Positions 31,246 to 39,270 of a DNA stretch of 42,704 nt are shown here, piece after piece. The notes beneath the pieces are model-generated. The model was not told the origin of the DNA and made no database searches. It worked only from the letters and a program-made list of their open reading frames with translations. Made by a program: the position numbers and the translations under genes. The stretch spans positions 1 to 42,704 of the forward strand of contig CALWYB010000019.1 of assembly GCA_944385665.1 (NCBI GenBank), given 5' to 3'. Source of the stretch: an uncultured Oscillospiraceae bacterium (lineage in GTDB: Bacteria > Bacillota > Clostridia > Oscillospirales > Oscillospiraceae). Within the stretch, counting starts at the first letter, position 1; the number at the start of each line of letters is the position of its first letter.

Positions 31246-31854
31246 ATGAAAGGTGAGACAAAGGGGAAACGGACCAAGCAGCAGCTCTACCGCTGCGCCA
31301 TGGAGCTGTTTCGGGAGAAGGGCTATGACCGGGTCTCGGTGGACGAGATCGTCCGAAAGGCGGGGACCGCCAAGGGCACCTTTTACATCTACTTCAGTTC
31401 CAAGGCAGACATCATCACCGAGATGCTGCGGCAGTACGACGACTACTACGACCAGGTGGCCGCCGGACTGGACCCGGGGTGGAGTGTGGAGCGCCGCCTG
31501 AGGCAAATGATCCAGGCCTCCTGCCGGTTTACCCAGGAGGTCATCGGCCTGGACCTCATTCGGGTGCTGTATATCAAAGAGGTCTCCGGTGCGGGCCGGG
31601 AGGTGCGGGAGCTCAATGAGGAGCGGGCCCTGTTCCGGATTCTGGTGACCCTCCTGGAGGAGGGGCAGCGCACCGGGGTGTGCCGCAGGGACCTGCCGGC
31701 CCAGGAGCTGGCCATGCTGATCCTCCGGGGCATCCGGGCCGCCTTTTTTGAGTGGTGCTGTCAGAGCGGCGCTTTGGACCTCACCGGGGAGACCCTGCGG
31801 TTCTGGGAGGTGTTCTCCCAGGGACTGTTTATAAAAACAGAGGAAAAGATGTAA
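31246..31854 (+). CDS. TetR/AcrR family transcriptional regulator
   Basis: 202 residues. The N-terminal DNA-binding domain (about 8-55) is canonical: CAMELFREKGYDRVSVDEIV, then AGTAKGTFYIYFSSKADII. The C-terminal ligand domain (about 70-195) is helical and unassigned. ATG at 31246 follows GAAAGGA; the frame is open to 31162 but that start overlaps the promoter. It lies upstream of an AbgT transporter / amidohydrolase / carboxypeptidase operon, so it is the natural candidate for its repressor, with a peptide or aryl-amino-acid as possible inducer. Confidence 0.93.
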   Translation: MKGETKGKRTKQQLYRCAMELFREKGYDRVSVDEIVRKAGTAKGTFYIYFSSKADIITEMLRQYDDYYDQVAAGLDPGWSVERRLRQMIQASCRFTQEVIGLDLIRVLYIKEVSGAGREVRELNEERALFRILVTLLEEGQRTGVCRRDLPAQELAMLILRGIRAAFFEWCCQSGALDLTGETLRFWEVFSQGLFIKTEEKM

Positions 31855-31857
31855 AAT

Positions 31858-31892
31858 ATTCCGGCTGGAATCTGTTCCGGCCGGAATTTTTT
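31858..31892 (+). terminator. Terminator after TetR
   Basis: A 13-bp stem with one G-T pair (31858-31870 with 31875-31887), followed by TTTTT. Confidence 0.85.
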
Positions 31893-31929
31893 CTGGCATT
31901 TTAACGCATTAAATCGCTGGTGCACATAC

Positions 31930-31982
31930 TTGACAGCCTTGTCCGTTCCTCCTATAATAATTAAAAATATGACTGCGGTCAT
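31930..31982 (+). promoter_or_regulatory. Consensus promoter and operator of the AbgT operon
   Basis: TTGACA (31930-31935) and TATAAT (31953-31958) with 17 bp between match the sigma-A consensus perfectly. ATGAC-TGCG-GTCAT (31969-31982) is an inverted repeat at the transcription start, where a repressor would act. A promoter this strong usually needs repression. Confidence 0.85.
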
Positions 31983-32022
31983 GTTTAAGAGCGGAGAACA
32001 TGAGGAAAGGATCTGATTCCCT

Positions 32023-33540
32023 ATGGCAGACAACAAGTCCCTGGAAAAGAAAACGGGCGGAATCCTGGGCACCATTGAACGGGTGGGCAACGCCCTGCCC
32101 CACCCCTTCATCCTGTTTTTGTATCTGGTAGTTGCCCTGATTATCCTGGCCGCCGTCCTGGCCGCCCTGGGGGTGTCCGCGGTGAACCCCACCACCGGCG
32201 AGGTGGTAGCAGTGCAGAGCCTGCTCACCCGAGACGGCATGGTGTGGATTTTGGGCTCGCTGGTGAGTAACTTCTCCGGCTTTGCCGCCCTGGGCATCGT
32301 GCTGGTGATGCAGATGGCCATCGGCGTCACCGAGGCCAGCGGCCTGCTCACCACCGCCATCCGCCGGGCCGTGTTGGGCGTGCCCACCTGGGCCCTCACC
32401 GCCACCGTGCTGTTTATCGGCATCAACGGCTCCATTGCTTCCGAGGCCTCCATCATCTTTATCCCGCCGCTGGCGGCCGCCGCCTTCTATGCCGCCGGCA
32501 AGCATCCCCTGGCGGGCCTCATCGCCGGCTATGCCGCCACCAACGCCGGCTTTACCGCCAACCTGATGATCACCGCCACCGACGCCCTCCTGTACGGCGT
32601 CACCCAGGAGGCGGCCCAGATGATCGACCCCTCCTACACCACCACCCCCGCCAACAACTGGTACTTCATGATCGCCTCCTGCTTTGTGCTGACCATTGTG
32701 GGCACCGTCGTCAACGACCGCATCATTGAGCCCCGTCTGGGCAAGTTCACCGGCAGCGAGGTGGACCAGGCCCGGGACGCCACCGACCTGGAGAAAAAGG
32801 GCCTGCGCAACGCGGGCATCTTCTCGGTCATCTTCATCGCTCTCATCCTCATCGGCCTCATCCCCTCCAACGGCATCCTCCGGGGAGACGACGGCTCCAT
32901 CATCAATGGGCCCTTCATTACCGGCCTGGTCCCCTTCCTGCTGGCCTACTTCGTGCTGGTGGGCGTGGTCTACGGCTTCACCGTGGGCACCTTTAAAAAG
33001 CTGGAGGACATCCCCCGGGTGATGTCCGAGTCCCTCACCTCCCTCACCGGCTACATCGTGCTGGTCTTTGTCATCGCCCAGTTTATCGCCATCTTCAACT
33101 ACACCAACCTGGCCATGGTCATCGCGGTCAACGCCGCCTCCTTCCTCAATGACATTGGGCTTACCGGTGTGCCCCTGATCCTGGCCATTCTGCTGGTCAC
33201 CACCTTTGTCAACTTCTTCATGACCAGCGGCACTGCCAAGTGGTATATTTTCGCCCCCATCTTTGTGCCCATGTTCATGATGCTGGGCCTCACCCCCGAG
33301 TTTGCCCAGGTGGTCTACCGCATCGCCGACTCCTGCACCAACCCCATCACCCCCATCTACCCCTACCTGCCCATGGTCATCGGCATGGCCGCCAAGTACG
33401 ACAAGAAGTTCGGCATGGGCAACGTGATCTCCATGATGATCCCCTACTCCTTCGGGTTCCTTATCATCTGGACCATCTTTGTGATCGCCTGGATGTTCCT
33501 GGGCCTGCCCCTGGGTCCCGGTGCCTCCGTATTCCTGTAA
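32023..33540 (+). CDS. AbgT-family transporter
   Basis: 505 residues with about 11-12 membrane segments. The signature LFIGINGSIASEASIIFIPPLAAAAF, with a polar Ser/Asn-rich helix hairpin, and the late MTSGTAKWYIFAPIFVPMFMMLGLTPE block are AbgT family hallmarks. The E. coli prototype imports p-aminobenzoyl-glutamate; some relatives export antimetabolites. Here two amino-acid-releasing hydrolases follow in the same operon, which favours import of a peptide-like substrate. AGGAAAGGA lies about 12 bases before ATG 32023. It is first in an apparent operon with the genes at 33585 and 34855. Confidence 0.93.
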   Translation: MADNKSLEKKTGGILGTIERVGNALPHPFILFLYLVVALIILAAVLAALGVSAVNPTTGEVVAVQSLLTRDGMVWILGSLVSNFSGFAALGIVLVMQMAIGVTEASGLLTTAIRRAVLGVPTWALTATVLFIGINGSIASEASIIFIPPLAAAAFYAAGKHPLAGLIAGYAATNAGFTANLMITATDALLYGVTQEAAQMIDPSYTTTPANNWYFMIASCFVLTIVGTVVNDRIIEPRLGKFTGSEVDQARDATDLEKKGLRNAGIFSVIFIALILIGLIPSNGILRGDDGSIINGPFITGLVPFLLAYFVLVGVVYGFTVGTFKKLEDIPRVMSESLTSLTGYIVLVFVIAQFIAIFNYTNLAMVIAVNAASFLNDIGLTGVPLILAILLVTTFVNFFMTSGTAKWYIFAPIFVPMFMMLGLTPEFAQVVYRIADSCTNPITPIYPYLPMVIGMAAKYDKKFGMGNVISMMIPYSFGFLIIWTIFVIAWMFLGLPLGPGASVFL

Positions 33541-33584
33541 GCGTTTCGGTTTTTCCTTGTGTTGCGGCATAGAGGAGATGTGTT

Positions 33585-34841
33585 ATGAACTACAAAAAGC
33601 TGCTGTGCGGACAGCTGTATGACGGCCTGGAGGACCGCCTCCGGCCCCACCAGGAGATCCTGATCGGGGACGGCACCATTCTGGAGGTAGGCCCCCACAC
33701 CGCCGCTCCCCAGGGGTGCCGGGTCGTGGACCTGAGCGCCCTCACCGTCACCCCCGGCATGATCGACGCCCACGTCCACGCCTCCTTCTTTGACTGGCGG
33801 GAGATCGGCAAGGATGTGGTGTACTACTCCGATGGCATGCGGGCGCTGGCGGTGGCCGAGTGTGCCCGGAAGGCCCTGTCCGGCGGCTTCACCACCATCC
33901 GCCACGTGGGCTGGTTCCGCCAGGACTACTCCCTGGACGTGAAGCGGGCCATTGAGGCCGGATACATCCAGGGCGCCCGGATGGTGGTGGCCCCCCACTT
34001 CCTGTGTACCCCCGGCAGTCACGGGGACACCACCCAGAGCATCGCGGTCAATCCTGCCCTGTCCAACTTTCTGGAGGGGCAGTACCCCACCATGGGCACC
34101 GGAGCCGACTTTTTCCGCAACGCCGTGCGTCACGAGGTGAAGATCGGCGCCGATTTTATTAAGATCATGGCCACCGGCGGCTTCTTCACCCCCAACGACT
34201 CCCCGGAGGACATCCAGCTCTCCGACGACGAGCTGCGCTCCATCATCGACACTGCCCACGCCCTCCACACCACCGTCACCGCCCACGCCTACACCGCCCA
34301 GCTGGTGAGCAAGTTGGCCGACATGGGCATCGACGGCATTGAGCACGCCTCCCTGGCCGACCGGGAGGCCATCCACCGCCTGGAGGACCGGGACATCTAC
34401 GTGGTGCCCACCCTGTGCCCCTACGACGAGATCGTGCTGTTGGACGAGGAGAAGCTCTCCCAGAAGTCCCCGGAGTTCCGGCGCAAGCTGTACCACTACC
34501 GGGACCGGCTGGTGGAGAGCCGCCGCCTGCTGCTGGACAGCAACCTGCGCCTGGGCTACGGCACCGACCTGGTGGTGGGCTATCAGAACTACGAGTGCGG
34601 CCGGGAGTATTCCGCCTGGCTGCGCAACGGGGTGGACCCCTACCGGGCGCTGAAGGCCGCCACGGCGGAAAACGCCCGGATTCTGGGCCTGTCCCACCAG
34701 ATCGGCACCATTGAGCCCGGCAAGCTGGCCGATGTGGCCGCCTGGGGCCGGGACCTTCTGCGGGACCACACCGCCCTGCTGGACTGCGCCTTTGTCATGA
34801 AGGAGGGCCGGGAGGTACCCAGCCGCTCCATGCTGTACTGA
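33585..34841 (+). CDS. Amidohydrolase (COG1228, prolidase/imidazolonepropionase-like)
   Basis: 418 residues. Metal ligands are visible: DAHVH with His63 and His65, a Lys in FIKIMATGG, AHAYT, GIEHASL and GTDL. Together they define the binuclear-type M38 amidohydrolases that include Xaa-Pro and Xaa-Arg/Lys dipeptidases. An N-terminal and C-terminal beta-sandwich (1-55, 370-418; IGTIEPGKLADVAAW) completes the fold. ATG at 33585 follows AGAGGAG. It starts 44 bp after the transporter and ends 13 bp before the carboxypeptidase, so it shares their transcript. A role in cleaving an imported dipeptide or acyl-amino acid is inferred from context. Confidence 0.88.
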   Translation: MNYKKLLCGQLYDGLEDRLRPHQEILIGDGTILEVGPHTAAPQGCRVVDLSALTVTPGMIDAHVHASFFDWREIGKDVVYYSDGMRALAVAECARKALSGGFTTIRHVGWFRQDYSLDVKRAIEAGYIQGARMVVAPHFLCTPGSHGDTTQSIAVNPALSNFLEGQYPTMGTGADFFRNAVRHEVKIGADFIKIMATGGFFTPNDSPEDIQLSDDELRSIIDTAHALHTTVTAHAYTAQLVSKLADMGIDGIEHASLADREAIHRLEDRDIYVVPTLCPYDEIVLLDEEKLSQKSPEFRRKLYHYRDRLVESRRLLLDSNLRLGYGTDLVVGYQNYECGREYSAWLRNGVDPYRALKAATAENARILGLSHQIGTIEPGKLADVAAWGRDLLRDHTALLDCAFVMKEGREVPSRSMLY

Positions 34842-34854
34842 GGAGGACCATTTT

Positions 34855-36363
34855 ATGAATTATCAACAGCACCTGGAGACCATCACTCAGATTGGCCGGG
34901 AGTTCCGCTACTGCAAGAGCGTGGAGTCCCTGTTTGAGCTGGACCAGTGGTCCGCCCTGCCCCGGAAGGGGGTAGATTACCGCCAGGAGATGGCCGCCTA
35001 TGTGGCCCGGGAGAAGACCCGTCTCTACTGCACCGACCAGGCCGCCCAAGAGGAAGAATACTTCGCCCAGGTGCCGCTCAGCGAGATCGGAGACGAGGTG
35101 GAGCGGGGCGTGATCCGCACCTTTCTCCAGCGCCGCCGGGTGGCGGCCCGCACCCCGGAGGATCTCCAGCGGCAGTATAGCCTCATCAAGGCGGAGTGTA
35201 TGGAGAAGTGGAAGCAGGCCCGAGAGGCCAAGGACTACCGCATCTTCCAGCCCTGGCTCCAGCAGGCCTTCGACCTGAAAGGACAGATCGCCAAGGCCAT
35301 CGACCCCGACCGCCCCGCCTTTGACACCCTGGTGGGCCTCACCGACGATGGGGCCGATGTTGAGGAGATCTCCCGGGAGTTTGACGTGCTGAAAGAGGGG
35401 CTGAAGGCCCTGATGCACAAGCTGTCCCAAGGCCGTGCCCCCCAGGCGGTGGAGTATCCCCAGGGGGACCCGGCGGCCATGTCCGCCTTCGCCCAGAGCC
35501 TGGCCCGGGAGCTGGGCTTTCCCACCGACCTTGGCACCTTCAATGACCGGGTGGTCCACGGCTTCACCTCCTTTATGGGACCCCGGGATGCCCGGGTGTC
35601 CACCTACCGCTCGGGCAGCCACGAGCTCATCTTTACCTGCCTCCACGAGGCGGGCCACGCCATGTACTCCACCGGCAGCAGCCAGAAGGTGATCGACGCC
35701 GGGCTGTGGGGCGGCATCGAGGGGGGCTTCCACGAGGCCAACTCCCGCTTCTATGAGAACATGGTGGGCCGCAGCCGGGCCTACTGGGACTACTGCTTCC
35801 CCAAGCTGGTGAACACCCTGCCCCAGTTTGCCGGGATGGATCAAGATACGTTTTATCTGGGCCTGCATCGGGTGCAGCCCAGTCTCAAGCGCATCGCCTC
35901 TGACGAGGTGACTTACAGCCTCCACGCCATCCTCCGCTTTGAGCTGGAGCGGGACTATTTTGCAGGAAAACTCCGGGCCGAGGACATGGCCCAGGCCTGG
36001 AACCGGAAGTACCAGGACTACCTGGGTCTGTGTCCCCCCGACGACACCCAGGGAGTCCTCCAGGACATGCACTGGGCGGGGGACTATATCGGCTACTTCC
36101 AGAGCTACGCCCTGGGCAACATCTATGACGGCCAGATCCTCCAGGCCCTGGAGCGGGACAAGCCGGACTGGCAGGAGGACATCCGCCGGGGCAAGTTTGG
36201 CCCCCTCAACGACTGGATGCGGGAGAACATTTGGAGCCACGGCTGCTGCCTGACCGCCGGAGAGCTGGTGAAACAGATCACCGGCAGCTCCCTGGACGCC
36301 CGCCCCTTCCTGAAGTATCTGGACGAGAAGTATTCCGTCCTCTATGGCCTTGCGCCCCAATAA
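34855..36363 (+). CDS. M32-family metallocarboxypeptidase
   Basis: 502 residues, the usual M32 length. The zinc site is HEAGH (His264, Glu265, His268) with the third ligand Glu in GFHEANSRFYEN (about 294), matching the family HESQSR motif. The arginine/acidic segments near DEVTYSLHAILRFELER and GYFQSYALGNIYDGQ are also typical. M32 enzymes remove C-terminal residues from peptides in the cytoplasm. AGGAGG sits 8 bp before ATG 34855, which is 13 bp after the previous stop. It is the last gene of the AbgT operon; a large terminator follows. Confidence 0.93.
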   Translation: MNYQQHLETITQIGREFRYCKSVESLFELDQWSALPRKGVDYRQEMAAYVAREKTRLYCTDQAAQEEEYFAQVPLSEIGDEVERGVIRTFLQRRRVAARTPEDLQRQYSLIKAECMEKWKQAREAKDYRIFQPWLQQAFDLKGQIAKAIDPDRPAFDTLVGLTDDGADVEEISREFDVLKEGLKALMHKLSQGRAPQAVEYPQGDPAAMSAFAQSLARELGFPTDLGTFNDRVVHGFTSFMGPRDARVSTYRSGSHELIFTCLHEAGHAMYSTGSSQKVIDAGLWGGIEGGFHEANSRFYENMVGRSRAYWDYCFPKLVNTLPQFAGMDQDTFYLGLHRVQPSLKRIASDEVTYSLHAILRFELERDYFAGKLRAEDMAQAWNRKYQDYLGLCPPDDTQGVLQDMHWAGDYIGYFQSYALGNIYDGQILQALERDKPDWQEDIRRGKFGPLNDWMRENIWSHGCCLTAGELVKQITGSSLDARPFLKYLDEKYSVLYGLAPQ

Positions 36364-36370
36364 CGAGAAG

Positions 36371-36415
36371 AAATGCCCCCGCTCTCCCAAACGGCTGGGA
36401 GAGCGGGGGCATTTT
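36371..36415. terminator. Terminator between the AbgT operon and the dlt-like operon
   Basis: A perfect 19-bp stem (36371-36389 with 36396-36414). The T-run is modest on both strands (ATTTTG, ATTTCTT); it serves the converging operons. Confidence 0.85.
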
Positions 36416-36449
36416 GCGTCAAACGGAGGGAATGAGAGAAGCGCGCCCT

Positions 36450-37400
36450 TCAATGGGAGATCAGGTTTTCATAGGCCTTCAGCTTGTCGTTCCAGTCGCC
36501 GTAGGCCGGGTCGGAGCGGTGGTCGATAAGCCCGTCCTTGCCCCGCAGGTAGTTGGAGAGAAACTTGGTCACCTTCACCGCGCCGAAGTGGTTCAGGTGG
36601 TCGCCTTTGTCAAAGGTGTCCTGGGTCCAGTCGATTCCTACATTTTCCAGGTTCAAATCCAGGTACTCGTAGCCCTGCTCCTGGGCAAAGGCCGCGATGC
36701 CCTCGTGCCGGGCGTAGTTCCAGTTCACTGGGCTGGGGGTGCTCAGCAGCAGAAACTGGGCTCCATAGTCCTCACACAGCTCCTGGATGGCATTCACGTA
36801 GTACTGATTGACCAGGGGGATGGTGGCTGCCGGTTCCTGGGTGGGCGCCATGTAGTCCACGTTGAGGCAGGGGTCCACCGTCTCGTTATGGGTGTGTCCC
36901 TTGTAGGGGGCCTGCTCCGTGGCCGTGATGGGGGCGGTGGTAAAGTCGTTCCAGTGGAGATCTTTCCACCGGTTGTGGTAGCGAAAAACGGGCAGGTATT
37001 TGGCCGCCTCATCGGAGGCTATGGAGTCCAGCTTGATGGGCCGGTAGATGGCCAGGGTCTCCAGAATGACCAGCTTGGGGCGCTGCTTCTCCAGGGCCCG
37101 CTCCAGCATGGTCTTGGTGTAGGGCAGGCGCTGGCTGTTGGTGCCGCAGGTATAGCTGGTGTAGCCGGTGTCCTTCCACAGCAGCAGGGGAGAGAAGGAG
37201 GTATAGGCCTCGCTGTCCCCCAGCACCAGGATGTCGATGGACTCGGGCGGCTCGGCCAAAATCCCGTTGGCCCGCGCCTGCTCCATGCCCGATAGAGAAT
37301 CGTTGTTTTTTGGAATACATATACGAGAAGCAAGAAGAAGGAGCCCCAACAGACCGGCCAAAAAGACCAGCCAGGCGAGGATCCGTTTGCAGTAAGTCAT
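36450..37400 (-). CDS. SGNH-fold transferase/esterase of a dlt-like operon (DltD/AlgX-type role)
   Basis: 316 residues. One N-terminal membrane helix (about 8-25) displays an SGNH domain outside. The nucleophile Ser63 is in VLGDSEAYTSF, an Asn-containing block lies at TNSQRLPY, and the catalytic Asp/His are in DKGDHLNHFG (about 264-273). In D-alanylation and polysaccharide O-acylation systems such proteins move the acyl group from the MBOAT to the final polymer. It is the last gene of the operon, 18 bp after the MBOAT stop. Acyl type and acceptor are not known. Confidence 0.82.
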   Translation of the reverse strand: MTYCKRILAWLVFLAGLLGLLLLASRICIPKNNDSLSGMEQARANGILAEPPESIDILVLGDSEAYTSFSPLLLWKDTGYTSYTCGTNSQRLPYTKTMLERALEKQRPKLVILETLAIYRPIKLDSIASDEAAKYLPVFRYHNRWKDLHWNDFTTAPITATEQAPYKGHTHNETVDPCLNVDYMAPTQEPAATIPLVNQYYVNAIQELCEDYGAQFLLLSTPSPVNWNYARHEGIAAFAQEQGYEYLDLNLENVGIDWTQDTFDKGDHLNHFGAVKVTKFLSNYLRGKDGLIDHRSDPAYGDWNDKLKAYENLISH

Positions 37401-37418
37401 GAAATGCCTCCTTGGAGT

Positions 37419-39020
37419 TTAGAATCCCGCATAGATGGGGTCCACCGGGACGTAGCCGTCGCCGTAGGCGCCGAAGATGATGAGGGCCAAAATCACCCCG
37501 TAGTAGACGACGAACCGTACCGGGATAAGGGCCTGGGCCAGACGGGTTCCCAGGTGGATGCCCCGCTCCTGGAGAAGGCCGATGACAAAGATCGCTCCCA
37601 GCAGGAGGGCCACGATGAAGAAGTCCTTCCGGGACATACCGATCTGGAAGATGGTGCCGTTGCGCAGGGGCTCCAGGGTGGAGGCGGTGACCATCCGTTC
37701 AAACATGGCCAGTCCTGCCCGCAGGCCGTTGGCCCGGAAGAACAGCTCGCCGATGCACACCAGAAGGCCGGTGCGGACGATCTGGAAGCAGCGGTAGGGC
37801 AGACTGGTGCGGGAGATATGCAGCGCCCCGGTGAGCTTGTCGGTGACGGGCTGGGTGAGGTTGCCCAGAAGGATGAGGGCGAAGTGGTACATGCCGAAGA
37901 AGAGGTAGCTCCAGGCCGAGCCGTGCCACAGGCCGTTGCACACCCACACGCAGAACAGGGCGATGGTGCCCGCCACCAGGGGGCCGTAGTGGCTGCCCAG
38001 GCGCTTCCGGGCCTTGGAGGTGAGCTTTTTCAGGGGCTTGGACATGGACAGGGGATAGAAGATGTAGTCCTTGAACCAGGTGCCCAGAGTGATGTGCCAG
38101 CGCTGCCAGAACTCGGGGATGGTGCGGGAGAAGAAGGGGCGCTGGAAGTTCTCGGGCAGCTGGAAGCCGAAGATCTGGCCCGCTCCCACCGCCAGGTCCA
38201 TGGTGCCGGAGAAGTCCATGTACAGCTGGATGGTGTAGCACACGGCGGCCACGGCGATGGCGATGCCGTCGTAGTTCTCATAGTGGGTAAAGACGTTTTT
38301 GATGAGGAGGTTGAGCCGGTCGGCAATGATCATCTTTTTCAGCAGGCCATAGCTCATCCGCTGCAGGCCCAGCATGAAGTTCTGGTAGCGCAGAGGGGGA
38401 GCCTCCCACAGCTGGTGGGCGGTCTGCCCGTAGCGGCAGATGGGGCCCTCCATCACCTGGGGGAAGAAGCCCAGAAACAGAGCCAGGCGGAAGAGATTGC
38501 GGTCGGCGGAGCACTTCTGGCGGTAGACGTCAAAGAGGTAGGAGGCCGCCTGCATGGTGTAAAAGGAGATGCCGATGGGCAGCAGAAAGCGGGGCACCCG
38601 CAGGGAGTAGGACAGGCCCAGGGCGGAAAAGAGATTGTTCAGGTTGGTGACGGCAAAGGGGCTGTACTTGAGCACCAGCAGAATCCCGAACTGAATGGAC
38701 AGCCCCAGGGCCAGAATCCAGCGCTGGTGTGTCTGGGCCCTGGCCCGCAGGGCTTTCCGTTCCTCTTTGGGGGCGGCGGCCAGCTCCGCCTTGGAGCGGT
38801 CCTGCACGTCGGACAGCCACAGCCCAAAGTGGTGGATGGACAGGGTGGACAGGAGCAGATAGGCGATCAGTTTTCCGCTGACCGCCCAAAAGCACACCGC
38901 GCTGAACAGAAGAAGCACCACCCGCCGGCCCCGCTGCCCCGCCAGGGCGTAGAGCAGTACGCACACCGGCAGGTAGACAGCCAGGTATCCGGAGGAGAAG
39001 TAGGAGGAGAAGGAGAGCAT
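37419..39020 (-). CDS. MBOAT-family membrane O-acyltransferase (DltB-like)
   Basis: 533 residues with about 11 membrane segments. The catalytic His366 is in CNGLWHGSAW, and the preceding PEFWQRWHITLGTWFKDYIFYPL is the cytosolic re-entrant funnel typical of DltB/AlgI/PatA. It takes an acyl group from an intracellular carrier and passes it across the membrane. The protein ends DPIYAGF: a terminal IYxxF of the kind that in DltX or in fused form on other MBOATs carries the acyl group on tyrosine. ATG at 39020 follows GAGGAAGG; it begins 1 bp after the ACP stop codon. Confidence 0.92.
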   Translation of the reverse strand: MLSFSSYFSSGYLAVYLPVCVLLYALAGQRGRRVVLLLFSAVCFWAVSGKLIAYLLLSTLSIHHFGLWLSDVQDRSKAELAAAPKEERKALRARAQTHQRWILALGLSIQFGILLVLKYSPFAVTNLNNLFSALGLSYSLRVPRFLLPIGISFYTMQAASYLFDVYRQKCSADRNLFRLALFLGFFPQVMEGPICRYGQTAHQLWEAPPLRYQNFMLGLQRMSYGLLKKMIIADRLNLLIKNVFTHYENYDGIAIAVAAVCYTIQLYMDFSGTMDLAVGAGQIFGFQLPENFQRPFFSRTIPEFWQRWHITLGTWFKDYIFYPLSMSKPLKKLTSKARKRLGSHYGPLVAGTIALFCVWVCNGLWHGSAWSYLFFGMYHFALILLGNLTQPVTDKLTGALHISRTSLPYRCFQIVRTGLLVCIGELFFRANGLRAGLAMFERMVTASTLEPLRNGTIFQIGMSRKDFFIVALLLGAIFVIGLLQERGIHLGTRLAQALIPVRFVVYYGVILALIIFGAYGDGYVPVDPIYAGF

Positions 39021-39021
39021 A

Positions 39022-39252
39022 TCAGCCTTCCTCGCGCAGGCGCTGGATCATCTCCCACAGACGCTGGGCGGAGTTGAAGTTGTCGGGGATGATCTCCACG
39101 GTGGGGATGGTGATGTCAAAGGCGTCCTCCATCTCGGAGACCAGGGAGAGGATGTCCAGAGAGTCCAGGTAGTGGCCGTCGATAAGCTCGTCGCAGTTCA
39201 GGTAGTCCACGTCGGGCTGGATCTCGTTCAAAATGGTCAGCAGTTCTTCCAT
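39022..39252 (-). CDS. Acyl carrier protein (DltC-like)
   Basis: 76 residues, acidic, four-helix carrier fold by size and pattern. Ser31 in YLDSLDILSLV is the phosphopantetheine site. It resembles DltC-type carriers (LDSLD) more than fatty-acid ACP (DSLDTVE). ATG at 39252; it lies 18 bp after the decarboxylase and touches the MBOAT gene. It should be loaded by the adenylation enzyme upstream. Confidence 0.9.
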   Translation of the reverse strand: MEELLTILNEIQPDVDYLNCDELIDGHYLDSLDILSLVSEMEDAFDITIPTVEIIPDNFNSAQRLWEMIQRLREEG

Positions 39253-39270
39253 AACAAATCGCTCGCTTTC

